NCBI GenBank assembly: GCA_945861705.1 | Contig: CAMAVM010000009.1 | Span: 31,351 to 95,350, forward strand | Length of the DNA: 64,000 bases | Source: Methylomagnum ishizawai | Lineage (GTDB): Bacteria > Pseudomonadota > Gammaproteobacteria > Methylococcales > Methylomonadaceae | Reading direction: 5' to 3' | Position numbers and translations under genes: made by a program | The notes under the pieces: model-generated | What the model was told of the DNA's origin: nothing | What the model saw: only the letters and a program-made list of their open reading frames with translations | Databases searched by the model: none | In this document: in pieces, positions 10,763 to 19,849 of the stretch | How the letters are laid out: each line of letters begins with the position of its first letter | Position numbering within the stretch: position 1 is the first letter of the stretch

Positions 10763-11962
10763 ATGATTTTGGACAATAAAACCAAACCTGCCTTTATGAC
10801 GAGTCTATTAGCAAAACGTACAGCCGATATTGCACCCTTTTATGTTATGGAGATATTGTGTCGTGCGAAGGAATTGGAAAGCCAGGGGTGCGATATTATC
10901 CACATGGAAATCGGCGAACCCGATTTTCCTACCCAGCAAACTATCATAGATGCTGGCATCAAACACCTGCAAACGGGTGACATCAAATACACGCCTGCCG
11001 CTGGCTTGCCGGAATTACGGGAAAAAATTGCGGCTTTTTATCAAACCCGTTATGCGGTAACTGTCGATAAGGAACGCATATTCGTAACGCCTGGTGCATC
11101 TGGGGCGTTTTTGTTGGCACTGGGTGTCAGCCTCAATCCTGGCGATGAAATCTTGATGGCTGACCCTTGTTATCCCTGTAACAGCAATTTTATCAAGTTG
11201 TTTGAAGGCAAAGCGACAACCCTGCCTGTCGATGCGACAACGAATTATCAATTAACTGCTAAGTTAATCAGGCAACATTGGTCGCCAGCGACAAAAGGTG
11301 TGTTGCTTGCCTCGCCATCAAATCCAACAGGCACAGTGGTTGAACTACAAAAGCTCAAAAAAATGCTTCATGCCGTTAAGCAGTTGGGCGGCTGTTTTTA
11401 TTCGGATGAGATTTACCACGGTCTAGTTTACGGCAAGAGCGCGCACACTGCGCTGGAATATGCTGATAATGTTTTTGTTATCAACAGCTTTTCCAAATAT
11501 TTTGGCATGACGGGCTGGCGAATCGGCTGGTTAATCGTTCCCGATGAATTTGTGGAAGCCACAGAAATGCTGGCACAAAATATATTTATTGCCACCCCAA
11601 CGCTGTCGCAATATGCAGCATTGGCGGCTTTTGATATGCTTACCCTTCGTGAATTGGAAAAAAGGCGAGTCGAATTTTCCGCTAGAAGAGATTATCTTTA
11701 TGACGCACTAATAAAATTAGGCTTTGAAATTCCCGTCAAACCCGACGGCGCTTTTTATATTTACGCTAATTGCGCGAAATTTACCGACGACAGCTATCAA
11801 TTCGCGTTAGAATTTTTAGAAGCAGAAGGCGTTGCCATAACCCCAGGAAAAGATTTTGGTAGCTATCAAGCCCATCATCATTTGCGCTTTGCCTATACGA
11901 CCACTATCGAACGCATGGCAGTTGCTATGCAACGATTAGAACACTTTATTAGCCGGATTTAA
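10763..11962 (+). CDS. Class I/II PLP-dependent aminotransferase
   Basis: A 399-residue fold-type I aminotransferase of the aspartate/aromatic family. Visible motifs are HMEIGEPDFPTQQ near the N-terminus, YTPAAGLPELR, the ASPSNPTGT segment, the DEIYHGLVY loop, and the PLP-lysine motif SFSKYFGMTGWRIGW. The exact substrate pair cannot be decided from sequence. The start ATG at 10763 follows AAGGATTATTGCT; a second in-frame ATG lies 33 bases on. It is followed after 16 bp by a rhodanese gene, and then by a MOSC gene, which suggests a small operon with a sulfur theme. Confidence 0.88.
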   Translation: MILDNKTKPAFMTSLLAKRTADIAPFYVMEILCRAKELESQGCDIIHMEIGEPDFPTQQTIIDAGIKHLQTGDIKYTPAAGLPELREKIAAFYQTRYAVTVDKERIFVTPGASGAFLLALGVSLNPGDEILMADPCYPCNSNFIKLFEGKATTLPVDATTNYQLTAKLIRQHWSPATKGVLLASPSNPTGTVVELQKLKKMLHAVKQLGGCFYSDEIYHGLVYGKSAHTALEYADNVFVINSFSKYFGMTGWRIGWLIVPDEFVEATEMLAQNIFIATPTLSQYAALAAFDMLTLRELEKRRVEFSARRDYLYDALIKLGFEIPVKPDGAFYIYANCAKFTDDSYQFALEFLEAEGVAITPGKDFGSYQAHHHLRFAYTTTIERMAVAMQRLEHFISRI

Positions 11963-11978
11963 CAAGAAGAGGATAACC

Positions 11979-12302
11979 ATGCCCATTAAACAACTCTCTG
12001 CCACCGAATTAAAAACTAAACTTCAGGATAAAGAGCAGTTCTTCCTGCTTGACGTAAGAGAGCCGAATGAATTTGAGTTTGCCCATATCGACGGCAGTGT
12101 TTTGATACCGCTAAACCAAATTCCACAAAGGTTGCAGGAACTTGATATGGATCAGGAGGTTGTGCTGATTTGCCATCATGGTATGCGTAGTATGCAAGCC
12201 GCCAACTTTCTTACGCAGGTCGGTTTTAAGAATATCAGTAATCTGGTTGGCGGTATTGATGCGTGGTCGATTGAATGTGATAGTTCGGTGGCGAGATATT
12301 AG
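11979..12302 (+). CDS. Single-domain rhodanese-like protein
   Basis: A 107-residue single rhodanese domain. It has the CDC25/rhodanese entry motif LLDVREPNEFEFAHI and an active-site loop with the catalytic cysteine in ICHHGMRS. The GGIDAW ending is also typical. Proteins of this type carry sulfane sulfur as a persulfide on the cysteine; the physiological acceptor is unknown here. The ATG follows an AAGAGGATAACC ribosome site 16 bp after the aminotransferase stop. No signal peptide is present, so it should be cytoplasmic. Confidence 0.9.
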   Translation: MPIKQLSATELKTKLQDKEQFFLLDVREPNEFEFAHIDGSVLIPLNQIPQRLQELDMDQEVVLICHHGMRSMQAANFLTQVGFKNISNLVGGIDAWSIECDSSVARY

Positions 12303-12345
12303 TTGGATTTACACGTTTGGGTTGAATTCGCTTCTTAACTAAACA

Positions 12346-12846
12346 ATGGCATTCGAATCGCTTAATACTTCAGGTAGCATCATCGCCATTTTTGTTGCCC
12401 CAACCAGACACGCTGAACAATTAGCTGTTGAATCCGTGCAACTGAAAACAGGGAAAGGCGTGGTTGGTGACCGATTTTTTGGCTTTAGCCAAAAAATTCC
12501 TGGTCGAAATATCACTCTTATCGAGGTAGAAGTGATTGATGGGTTTAATAGAGCCTATCAACAATCCATCGAACTCAACGCTACCCGACGTAATTTTGTT
12601 ACGAGGGACATTCGATTGAATGAATTGGTCGGCAAGACCTTCCGCGTAGGTGATGTGTTATGCAGAGGCATAGAATTGTGTGAGCCCTGCCGTGTGCTGG
12701 CACGGCAACTGCCGCAGGACTCATTAACACAAGCACAAATCATCAGGGCTTTTACAAACAAAGGTGGCTTACGGGCCGATGTGTTATCTGACGGTGTTGT
12801 GCGATTGGGCGATTGCTGCGTGGTGGATGATAAGCAATGCCGCTAA
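12346..12846 (+). CDS. MOSC domain-containing protein
   Basis: A 166-residue protein resembling the MOSC domain, the C-terminal sulfurase-type domain of molybdenum cofactor sulfurases. It has KTGKGVVGDRFFG near residue 30 and NLTLIE-like strands (RNITLIEVEVIDGF). The ARRNFVTRDIRLNELVGKTF-type segment follows, then CEPCRVLARQL with the conserved cysteine, and the GGLRADVLSDG end. Stand-alone MOSC proteins are thought to handle sulfur or reduce N-hydroxylated compounds; the substrate here is unknown. It lies 43 bp after the rhodanese gene and fits a sulfur-transfer operon. Confidence 0.82.
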   Translation: MAFESLNTSGSIIAIFVAPTRHAEQLAVESVQLKTGKGVVGDRFFGFSQKIPGRNITLIEVEVIDGFNRAYQQSIELNATRRNFVTRDIRLNELVGKTFRVGDVLCRGIELCEPCRVLARQLPQDSLTQAQIIRAFTNKGGLRADVLSDGVVRLGDCCVVDDKQCR

Positions 12847-13142
12847 AGTTAAGAAAGTAAAATCCCTCTCCTGTTGGATTCCTACATGGACAGATATTTG
12901 CTCCTGCAATATCTGCATTCACCACATCCATGTGGATTATGTAGGTTAGTAGAGCAACCCAGGAGCAGTTGCCGAGAGGATTGGGGTGAGGGGGTTAAAA
13001 TCAACTGTTTAAATCCCCCTCATTCTAACCTTAGCGGCGCAGGTTCCATACCTGCTACTGCACTTCCGCCATCCCTGGCAGTCGTCCCCCAAAGGGAGAA
13101 GGGACTAAATCGCCTAAATGCCAAGCCAAGTACCGAGCTAAC
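12847..13142 (+). other. Intergenic region with hairpin between convergent MOSC gene and valS
   Basis: These 296 bases separate two convergent genes. I see no credible gene. A stem GAGGGGG (12988-12994) pairs with CCCCCTC (13015-13021) around a TA-rich loop and could act as a terminator. The flanking text, rich in CCCTCTCC- and GGGGTGAG-like stretches, resembles dispersed non-coding repeats rather than coding DNA. Confidence 0.4.
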
Positions 13143-16001
13143 CTACAACGCCCTGGTTTTCTCGCGCTGCACTTCAAGATTTTTAAGCGATGAGCGCAAA
13201 TCTGCCAATTTCGCTTTTTCTTTTTCGATAACGTCCGCAGGTGCTTTATCCACAAAAGCCGGATTGTTCAGCTTGCCTTCGGCTCTGGGCAGTTCGTTGT
13301 TAATTTTCTGGATTTCCTTGTCCAATCGCGCTAATTCTGCCGCTTTGTCTATCAAACCGGCCATGGGTATCAAAATTTTCAGGTTTCCGGCTAAAGCCAT
13401 CGCCGATTCCGGTGCTGTCTCACCATTGCCTAAACAAGCAATAGATTCTATGCGGCCTAGTTTTTGTAGATAGATTTTATTATTAGTCAAATATTGCTGG
13501 TCTTGCTCAGAAACATCCTGCAATAAAACAGGCAGCGGTTTTCCGAGCGCAATATTCATCTCGCCACGGATACGGCGAACCCCTAAGATAAAATTCATCA
13601 GCCAATCCATTTCGGTGACAACATCAGGATCATTTTGAGAGTCATCGACACTGGGATAGGGTTGCAACATGATGGTTTCGCCCTGAATACCAGCAAGCGG
13701 CGCGACTGTTTGCCAGATTTCTTCCGTAATGTACGGCATGATCGGGTGCGACAAGCGCAATAATTTTTCCAACACGGTTAATAAGGTTTTGCGTGTGCCG
13801 TGTTGTAAAGCCGCATCGTCAGATTGCAATGAAATTTTGGCTAATTCTAGATACCAGTCGCAAAATTCGTTCCAGGTAAAGTCGTAGATTGCTTGTGCCG
13901 CCAAGTCAAAACGGTAAGTGTCGATAGATTGGCTAGTCGTCGCAATTACCTGATTTAAGCGAGTATTGATCCAGCGATCAGGGACAGAAAACTGAAGGCT
14001 GAGGACTGAGGACTGATTACTATCTTGGCATCTGTCTTCCGTCAACTGTCCTCTGTCCTCTGAAACATTCATCAAAACAAAACGTGCCGCATTCCACAGC
14101 TTGTTGCAGAAATTGCGGTAGCCTTCCACCCGTCCCATGTCGAACTTAATATCTCGCCCTGTGGAAGCCAGCGAAGCAAACGTGAAACGCAGTGCATCAC
14201 AACCGTAAGGTGCTATACCGTCGGGGAATTCCTTGCGGGTGCGCTTGTCGATTTTCTCCGCCATTTGTGGCTGCATCAATCCGCTGGTGCGTTTCGCCAC
14301 CAGTTCATCAAGGCTAATGCCGTCGATAATGTCCAATGGATCAAGTACATTGCCTTTGGACTTGGACATCTTCTGGCCTTCGGCATCGCGCACCAAGCCA
14401 TGCACGTAGACGTTCTTGAACGGCACTTGCGGCGTGCCATCTTCATGCTTCATGAAGTGCATGGTCATCATAATCATCCGCGCCACCCAGAAGAAAATGA
14501 TGTCGAAACCTGTCACCAACACATCGGTGGGGTGGAAGGTTTTGAGTTCCGGTGTTTGCTCCGGCCACCCCAAGGTGGAAAATGTCCATAAACCTGATGA
14601 AAACCAGGTATCCAATACATCTTCATCCTGACGTAGGGCAGTCTCGGCAGTTAGCGCATATTTTGTACGCACTTCCGCTTCATCGCGGCCTACGTAGACT
14701 TTGCCATTATTATCGTACCAAGCCGGAATGCGGTGCCCCCACCAGAGTTGCCGCGAGATGCACCAGTCCTTAATATCCCGCATCCATGAGAAATATAGGT
14801 TTTCATACTGCTGCGGCACGAACTTGATGTCGCCGTCTTCCACGGCTTTGATTGCCGGTTTCGCCAGTTCTTTCGCGTTCACGTACCACTGGTCGGTCAG
14901 CCACGGTTCGATGACCACGCCGGAACGGTCGCCGCGCGGCACTTTCAAGGTATGGGGATCGATTTTTTCCAGCAGCCCCAGGCTTTCAATTTCTGCGACA
15001 ATTTTCTTACGTGCTTCAAAACGATCTAGTCCAGCATAGGCTTCCGGTGCTTTTTCACCGTGCGTACTGGCATAACCTTCAAACGTTAATACGGTGAATT
15101 CGCTAACAATTTTGGCATCAAGATCCAGTACGTTAATCAGCGGAAGATTGTGGCGTTTGCCCACCTCGTAATCGTTGAAATCGTGGGCTGGCGTAATCTT
15201 GACGCAACCCGTACCGAATTCAGGATCAACGTAATCATCAGCGATAATAGGGATTTCACGATGGGTAATCGGCAGTAAAATCGTCTTTCCAATCAAATGC
15301 TGATAACGATCATCATTAGGATTAACCGCCACCGCCGTATCGCCGAGCATGGTTTCTGGACGGGTGGTTGCAACAACAAGATGCCCAGAGCCATCAGCAA
15401 GTGGATAACGGAAGTACCACATCGAACCTTTTTCTTCTTCGCTGACTACTTCCAAATCGGAAATTGCGGTATGCAACTTCGGATCCCAATTGACCAAACG
15501 CTTACCGCGATAGATCAGACCGTCGTCGTACAATTGCACGAAGGCTTCCTGCACCGCTTTGGATAAGCCTTCATCCATCGTGAAACGCTCACGCGTCCAA
15601 TCCACCGACGAACCCAAACGCCGCAACTGGCGGGTAATCGTGCCACCGGATTCTGCTTTCCATTCCCACACCTTTTCCAGAAACTTGTCCCGACCTAAGT
15701 CATGGCGGGTTAACCCTTCGCCCGCCAATTGCCGCTCCACCACCATTTGCGTCGCAATCCCAGCATGGTCCGTACCCACCTGCCATAAGGTATTCCGTCC
15801 TTGCATCCGATGGTAACGGATCAGCGCATCCATAATCGTGTTGTTAAAGCCATGCCCCATGTGCAAACTGCCCGTCACATTGGGCGGCGGAATCATAATG
15901 CAGTATGGCTCACCTTGACCTGAAGGCGCGAAATAGCCTTTGGCTTCCCAATTTTTGTACAGACGTTGTTCGATGTCGTGCGGTGCGTAAGTTTTTTCCA
16001 T
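13143..16001 (-). CDS. valS: Valine--tRNA ligase with a repeat-derived in-frame insertion
   Basis: Charges tRNA(Val) with valine. The start is taken as the ATG at 16001 ([15 protein letters not shown]). Longer in-frame upstream sequence does not look like ValRS. The 952-residue protein has the HIGH-type motif [15 protein letters not shown], the editing domain, [14 protein letters not shown], the anticodon-binding domain, and the C-terminal coiled-coil arm ([19 protein letters not shown]). Between FVLMN and DRWI, about residues 647-673, E. coli has a shorter loop. Here the loop is encoded by an imperfect inverted repeat of 7-base units at 13999-14062. It stays in frame and sits at a variable surface loop, so the enzyme is probably active. 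Confidence 0.95.
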   Translation of the reverse strand: MEKTYAPHDIEQRLYKNWEAKGYFAPSGQGEPYCIMIPPPNVTGSLHMGHGFNNTIMDALIRYHRMQGRNTLWQVGTDHAGIATQMVVERQLAGEGLTRHDLGRDKFLEKVWEWKAESGGTITRQLRRLGSSVDWTRERFTMDEGLSKAVQEAFVQLYDDGLIYRGKRLVNWDPKLHTAISDLEVVSEEEKGSMWYFRYPLADGSGHLVVATTRPETMLGDTAVAVNPNDDRYQHLIGKTILLPITHREIPIIADDYVDPEFGTGCVKITPAHDFNDYEVGKRHNLPLINVLDLDAKIVSEFTVLTFEGYASTHGEKAPEAYAGLDRFEARKKIVAEIESLGLLEKIDPHTLKVPRGDRSGVVIEPWLTDQWYVNAKELAKPAIKAVEDGDIKFVPQQYENLYFSWMRDIKDWCISRQLWWGHRIPAWYDNNGKVYVGRDEAEVRTKYALTAETALRQDEDVLDTWFSSGLWTFSTLGWPEQTPELKTFHPTDVLVTGFDIIFFWVARMIMMTMHFMKHEDGTPQVPFKNVYVHGLVRDAEGQKMSKSKGNVLDPLDIIDGISLDELVAKRTSGLMQPQMAEKIDKRTRKEFPDGIAPYGCDALRFTFASLASTGRDIKFDMGRVEGYRNFCNKLWNAARFVLMNVSEDRGQLTEDRCQDSNQSSVLSLQFSVPDRWINTRLNQVIATTSQSIDTYRFDLAAQAIYDFTWNEFCDWYLELAKISLQSDDAALQHGTRKTLLTVLEKLLRLSHPIMPYITEEIWQTVAPLAGIQGETIMLQPYPSVDDSQNDPDVVTEMDWLMNFILGVRRIRGEMNIALGKPLPVLLQDVSEQDQQYLTNNKIYLQKLGRIESIACLGNGETAPESAMALAGNLKILIPMAGLIDKAAELARLDKEIQKINNELPRAEGKLNNPAFVDKAPADVIEKEKAKLADLRSSLKNLEVQREKTRAL
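13999..14062. repeat. Inverted heptamer repeat inside valS
   Basis: The left arm CTGAGGACTGAGGACTG and the right arm CTGTCCTCTGTCCTCTG are reverse complements except at every seventh base, where A and T are swapped. Each arm is built of 7-base GAGGAC-type units. The element can fold as a hairpin and is translated in frame as part of a ValRS loop. Confidence 0.75.
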
Positions 16002-16388
16002 GTAGCGTGTTGTTGTATTAATATGAAAGTTGAAGCATTTTAACAGACACGTCTGAATTGCTTTTGAAATGTTAAAAGATTTTCCTAAGGTTGCAAGCAT
16101 GATCTGGAAATCAGAATGACATCTGGATGAGCGCGTACACAATCAACAAAGCCCTAAAACTTGTACAATAGCGTGTTATGGCTAAAAAATTCGATAGTGT
16201 TTTAAATCTGTAAAATGATGTACGGCGGAGTGACAAACCTAGGTTTGTCACACCAAAATACACGCGACTCACAGGCATGAGGTCGGTCAATTCATTAAAA
16301 ATACAGGTTTATCCCACTACCATAGATTCAATGTGGCGAAGATGGCAATAACTCACTTCGCTATTTAATAAGAAAAACGAGGAATAAG
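16002..16388. other. Divergent intergenic region valS/ppnN
   Basis: 387 bases between the valS and ppnN start codons; promoters of both must lie here. No credible gene was found. The only striking structure is a perfect 22-base palindrome at 16230-16251, listed separately. An AATAAGAAAAACGAGGAATAAG stretch just before ppnN supplies its ribosome site. Confidence 0.5.
16230..16251. promoter_or_regulatory. Perfect 22-bp palindrome upstream of ppnN
   Basis: GTGACAAACCT followed directly by AGGTTTGTCAC: an uninterrupted self-complementary 22-mer with no loop, 138 bases before ppnN. This form suits a dimeric regulator's operator better than an RNA hairpin. The cognate protein is unknown. Confidence 0.45.
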
Positions 16389-17759
16389 ATGAAATACGAT
16401 GTGATAGATGCACAAATATCGCCTGATGGTCGATTGGAAGTGCTTTCCAGGCAAGAAGTCAGCAAGTTGCTGGACAGCAGCCAAGGAGGGCTGTACCAAA
16501 TCTTCCGAAATTGCGCGTTGGCGGTTTTGAACTGCGGCAGCGAGATGGATGATGGTAAGGAATTGCTGGAGCGTTATCCCGATTTTGCCATACGTGTCGT
16601 GCAGGAACAGCGCGGCATTAAGTTGGAGCTAAAAAGCGCGCCCGCACACGCTTTTGTCGATGGACACATGATTAAAGGTATCAACGAACATCTGTTTGCG
16701 GTAGTAAGAGACATTATTTATGTGAATGATGAGGTCAATCATAACTCACACTTTGATCTCGAAACCTCTAACGGTATCAGTAATGCCGTGTTCCACATCC
16801 TCCGTAACGCCAATATTTTGCGCCCGATGGCTAACCCCAAGCTGGTCGTGTGCTGGGGTGGGCATTCTATTAATCGCAAAGAATACGATTACACCAAACA
16901 CGTCGGGCATGAAATGGGTTTGCGCGGCTTGGATATTTGCACCGGTTGCGGCCCTGGCGCGATGAAGGGCCAGATGAAGGGCGCAACCATCGGTCATGCC
17001 AAGCAACGCATCAAAAACGGACAGTATTTGGGCATCACCGAGCCTGGGATTATTGCGGCGGAATCGCCCAACCCCATTGTCAACGACTTGGTGATTTTGC
17101 CGGATATTGAAAAACGTCTGGAAGCCTTTGTCCGCACTGGTCACGGCATTGTGGTATTCCCCGGCGGCGCAGGCACGGCTGAGGAAATCCTATATATATT
17201 GGGCATTTTGCTCCATCCCGATAACAAGGATATGCCGTTTCCATTGATTTTTTCTGGCCCTGATAGCGCGAAAACGTATTTCGAGCAAATTGACAGCTTT
17301 ATCTCAGCCACGTTGGGAGAAGAGGCGCAACGTAGATACCAAATTATCATCGACGACCCTGCATCGGTTGCGCGTGAAATGCAGGCGGGTATCAGCCAAG
17401 TCAGGGCGTTTCGTAAGCAACACGGCGATGCTTATTATTTCAACTGGCTATTAAAGATAGACCCCGTTTTTCAAGAACCTTTCAACCCGACCCACGACAG
17501 CATGAAAGCCCTAGCCTTACACAGCAATCAAGAAAAACACCTGCTCGCCGCCAACCTGCGGCGCGCTTTTTCAGGCATTGTTGCAGGTAATGTTAAAGAT
17601 TCCGGCATACGTGCTATCGAACAATACGGCCACTTTGAAATTAACGGCGATAGTCACATCATGACCTTGATGGATACTTTGCTGGCCTCGTTCGTCGCAC
17701 AGCATCGGATGAAATTACCAGGGAAAAAGTACTCGCCGTGTTATCGGATAGTTACTTGA
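16389..17759 (+). CDS. ppnN: Nucleotide 5'-monophosphate nucleosidase PpnN (YgdH type)
   Basis: Cleaves the N-glycosidic bond of purine and pyrimidine nucleoside monophosphates, releasing ribose-5-phosphate; in E. coli the enzyme is stimulated by (p)ppGpp. The 456-residue protein has the LOG-family core: VVCWGGHSINRKEYDYTKHVG, then CTGCGPGAMKGQMKGA, and the catalytic PGGAGTAEEIL motif. The N-terminal and C-terminal extensions are those typical of the long YgdH form. The ATG follows CGAGGAATAAG. It is convergent with trhO, only 23 bp apart. Confidence 0.93.
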   Translation: MKYDVIDAQISPDGRLEVLSRQEVSKLLDSSQGGLYQIFRNCALAVLNCGSEMDDGKELLERYPDFAIRVVQEQRGIKLELKSAPAHAFVDGHMIKGINEHLFAVVRDIIYVNDEVNHNSHFDLETSNGISNAVFHILRNANILRPMANPKLVVCWGGHSINRKEYDYTKHVGHEMGLRGLDICTGCGPGAMKGQMKGATIGHAKQRIKNGQYLGITEPGIIAAESPNPIVNDLVILPDIEKRLEAFVRTGHGIVVFPGGAGTAEEILYILGILLHPDNKDMPFPLIFSGPDSAKTYFEQIDSFISATLGEEAQRRYQIIIDDPASVAREMQAGISQVRAFRKQHGDAYYFNWLLKIDPVFQEPFNPTHDSMKALALHSNQEKHLLAANLRRAFSGIVAGNVKDSGIRAIEQYGHFEINGDSHIMTLMDTLLASFVAQHRMKLPGKKYSPCYRIVT

Positions 17760-17782
17760 TGAATGGTTGATAATAACTTTTA

Positions 17783-18802
17783 TCAAGAAGACTGATGGTG
17801 AGTTGTGGTGGGCAATGCCAGATTTTCTTGTTCTGCCGCGTATAGTCTGCGCTTTAATTTAGCTTCTCGTTTGGCTATCAACGCTTTGGCGGCATCTGTA
17901 CCGATGTGGGTTTCGCCGCGTTGTTTAGCCAATCCCATCTGTTTTTCACGTTGTGCAAAACGCAATTTTTGTTCTGGCGACTTTTTGTCGTAACAATGTG
18001 GGCAACTTACGCCTTTTTCATAGGTATTGCTGGCTTTGTCAGCTTCGGTTATCGGCATACGACAGGCGTTGCACTGGTCGTAACCGCCTTTTTCCAGCTT
18101 GAGGTTAACCGTTACCCGTTCATCAAACACAAAACATTCCCCTTGCCATAAGGTTTCTTGTTCAGGCACTTCTTCCAGATATTTCAGGATGCCGCCTTTG
18201 AGATGATAGACTTCTTCAAAGCCTTGTTCTTTAAGATAAGCCGTTGATTTTTCACAGCGAATGCCGCCAGTGCAAAACATGGCGACTTTTTTGTGTTTTA
18301 CTGGATCAAGATGATCTTTTACGTACTGGGGAAATTCCCTGAAACTTTCGGTGCTGGGGTTGATGGCGTTTTTAAACGTGCCGACTTGATATTCGTAATC
18401 GTTGCGTGTGTCGATAAGTAGGACTTCAGGGTCTGAAATCAAGCTGTTCCAATCTTTAGGAGCAACATAAGTACCCACGACCTGTTTAGGGTCAATACCT
18501 TCAATGCCCATCGTGACGATTTCGTTTTTGAGCTTTACTTTGGTGCGGTTGAAAGGCGGGATGTCGGTGAAAGATTCTTTGCAGTCAAGCCCTGCCAAGC
18601 GCGGATCTGATTTTAGCCAATTTACTACCGTATCAACTGCAAATCGTGAGCCTGCAATTGTGCCATTGATGCCTTCACGAGCAAGCAAAAGCGTTCCTCT
18701 AACTTGGTTATTGTCCATAACATCAAACAAAGGCTGCCGCAATTGTTGGTAATCGGGCAATTCAACAAATTTGTACAGGGCGCAAACAACTATTTGGGGC
18801 AT
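17783..18802 (-). CDS. trhO: tRNA uridine(34) hydroxylase TrhO (YceA type, rhodanese domain)
   Basis: Hydroxylates uridine 34 of certain tRNAs, an oxygen-dependent step toward (m)cmo5U. The 339-residue protein starts with the acylphosphatase-like N-terminal domain containing [14 protein letters not shown]. It continues with a rhodanese domain whose active loop is [16 protein letters not shown]. The tail is cysteine-rich (CNACRMPIT, then CPHCYD), as in YceA proteins. The gene lies 54 bp downstream of bfr in the same direction and may be co-transcribed with the bacterioferritin genes. Confidence 0.93.
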   Translation of the reverse strand: MPQIVVCALYKFVELPDYQQLRQPLFDVMDNNQVRGTLLLAREGINGTIAGSRFAVDTVVNWLKSDPRLAGLDCKESFTDIPPFNRTKVKLKNEIVTMGIEGIDPKQVVGTYVAPKDWNSLISDPEVLLIDTRNDYEYQVGTFKNAINPSTESFREFPQYVKDHLDPVKHKKVAMFCTGGIRCEKSTAYLKEQGFEEVYHLKGGILKYLEEVPEQETLWQGECFVFDERVTVNLKLEKGGYDQCNACRMPITEADKASNTYEKGVSCPHCYDKKSPEQKLRFAQREKQMGLAKQRGETHIGTDAAKALIAKREAKLKRRLYAAEQENLALPTTTHHQSS

Positions 18803-18856
18803 TGCTGGGTAAATCTTTTTTAAAATTAAGTGGATAAAACGAGGATGACTAAGTGC

Positions 18857-19321
18857 TTACATTTGCGATTGCAGATAATTTTGGATGCCAATGTTACCTA
18901 TTAACTCAAACTGAGTTTCCAGCCAATCAACATGTTCTTCTTCATTTTCAAGGATATGCTGAAAAACTTCGCGGGAAATATAGTCTTTTATCTGCTCGCA
19001 GTAGGCGATGGCTTCTCTGAGCGGCGGAATGGCTTCAAGTTCCAGTTTTAAGTCGCACTTCAGCATTTCTTCTGGATTTTCGCCAATCCTAAGCTTGCCA
19101 AGATTTTGCAGATTGGGCAGTCCTTCAAGAAAAAGTATGCGCTCAATCAACTGATCGGCATGTTTCATTTCATCGATGGATTCGTGATATTCCTTCTCAT
19201 TAAGCTTGCTAAAGCCCCAGTTTTTGTACATTCTGGCGTGTAAGAAGTACTGGTTGACCGCCGTCAATTCATTGGTCAGGGCAGTATTGAGGAATTCTAT
19301 AACTTTAGGGTCACCTTTCAT
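18857..19321 (-). CDS. bfr: Bacterioferritin
   Basis: A heme-containing 24-mer iron-storage protein, 154 residues. The full ferroxidase set is present: Glu18, Glu51, His54, Glu94, Glu127 and His130. Met52, the heme ligand between subunits, is also present, so this is a heme-binding true Bfr and not only a ferritin-like protein. It follows bfd after 20 bp, so the two are an operon under the Fur-type control region upstream of bfd. Confidence 0.97.
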   Translation of the reverse strand: MKGDPKVIEFLNTALTNELTAVNQYFLHARMYKNWGFSKLNEKEYHESIDEMKHADQLIERILFLEGLPNLQNLGKLRIGENPEEMLKCDLKLELEAIPPLREAIAYCEQIKDYISREVFQHILENEEEHVDWLETQFELIGNIGIQNYLQSQM

Positions 19322-19341
19322 CGGTCTATCTCGCTAGCTGA

Positions 19342-19554
19342 TTAAGCTGCGAGTATAGAGGGATTTGCGTTATTTTGCATCAAGGTTTGATTACGGCTGT
19401 GGTCATTCAGCAGTTCTTTTACATCGGGATTGCACTTGCCGCAACTACCACCGACACCTAAACATTTGAACAGCTCACGCTGAGATCTCAGGCCTTCGTC
19501 AATGGCTTGCTTAATTTGGGTATCCGTTACTGCCTTGCAAACGCATACGTACAT
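19342..19554 (-). CDS. bfd: Bacterioferritin-associated ferredoxin
   Basis: A small [2Fe-2S] protein (70 residues) that delivers electrons to Bfr to release stored iron. The cluster ligands are Cys4, Cys6, Cys38 and Cys41 (CVC...CGKC). The C-terminal 20 residues, after VKELL, are an unstructured tail. Expression under low iron is expected from the Fur-type box at 19588-19602. This fits Bfd's role in iron mobilisation and makes it the first gene of bfd-bfr. Confidence 0.95.
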   Translation of the reverse strand: MYVCVCKAVTDTQIKQAIDEGLRSQRELFKCLGVGGSCGKCNPDVKELLNDHSRNQTLMQNNANPSILAA

Positions 19555-19586
19555 GGAAATTTCCTGACTAGCTAAATGTTATGCTA

Positions 19587-19614
19587 ATGATAACAATTCT
19601 CATTAATAAGTCAA
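19587..19614 (-). promoter_or_regulatory. bfd-bfr promoter overlapped by a Fur-type box
   Basis: Reading toward bfd, a -35 TTGACT (19614-19609) and a -10 TATCAT (19592-19587) are 16 bases apart. The 15-mer TGATAACAATTCTCA at 19588-19602 matches the 7-1-7 Fur consensus TGATAATNATTATCA with two mismatches and covers the -10 region, so Fur binding should block transcription. Confidence 0.8.
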
Positions 19615-19849
19615 GAGGGCAATAGCATTATTTTTGAGAGCTTGGTCGCAATTTAGCCAAAGAGCTTGAAAGCTGAATACACTAATGTTGATTAAAAACA
19701 TAAGTTAGCTGCGTAAAAACACTATAATTGCACCCATTTTGTTGATTTTAGGTAGGGCTTGATCCACATAAATGGATTATGGGGGAAATATTAACTGATT
19801 GTTCTATAAGGAATTAATGGCTTAATAAGCCTTGATTGATAATTAACAA

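Noticed and set aside
12874..13473. 199-codon forward open frame
   Set aside because: It starts in repeat-like intergenic DNA and runs antisense through the valS C-terminal region; its composition is low-complexity with no domain.
13999..14062. A frameshift or pseudogene in valS
   Set aside because: The repeat keeps the reading frame and all catalytic motifs are present, so the gene is treated as functional.
16002..16142. 47-codon N-terminal extension of valS
   Set aside because: The residues before [12 protein letters not shown] do not match ValRS and lie in the divergent promoter region.
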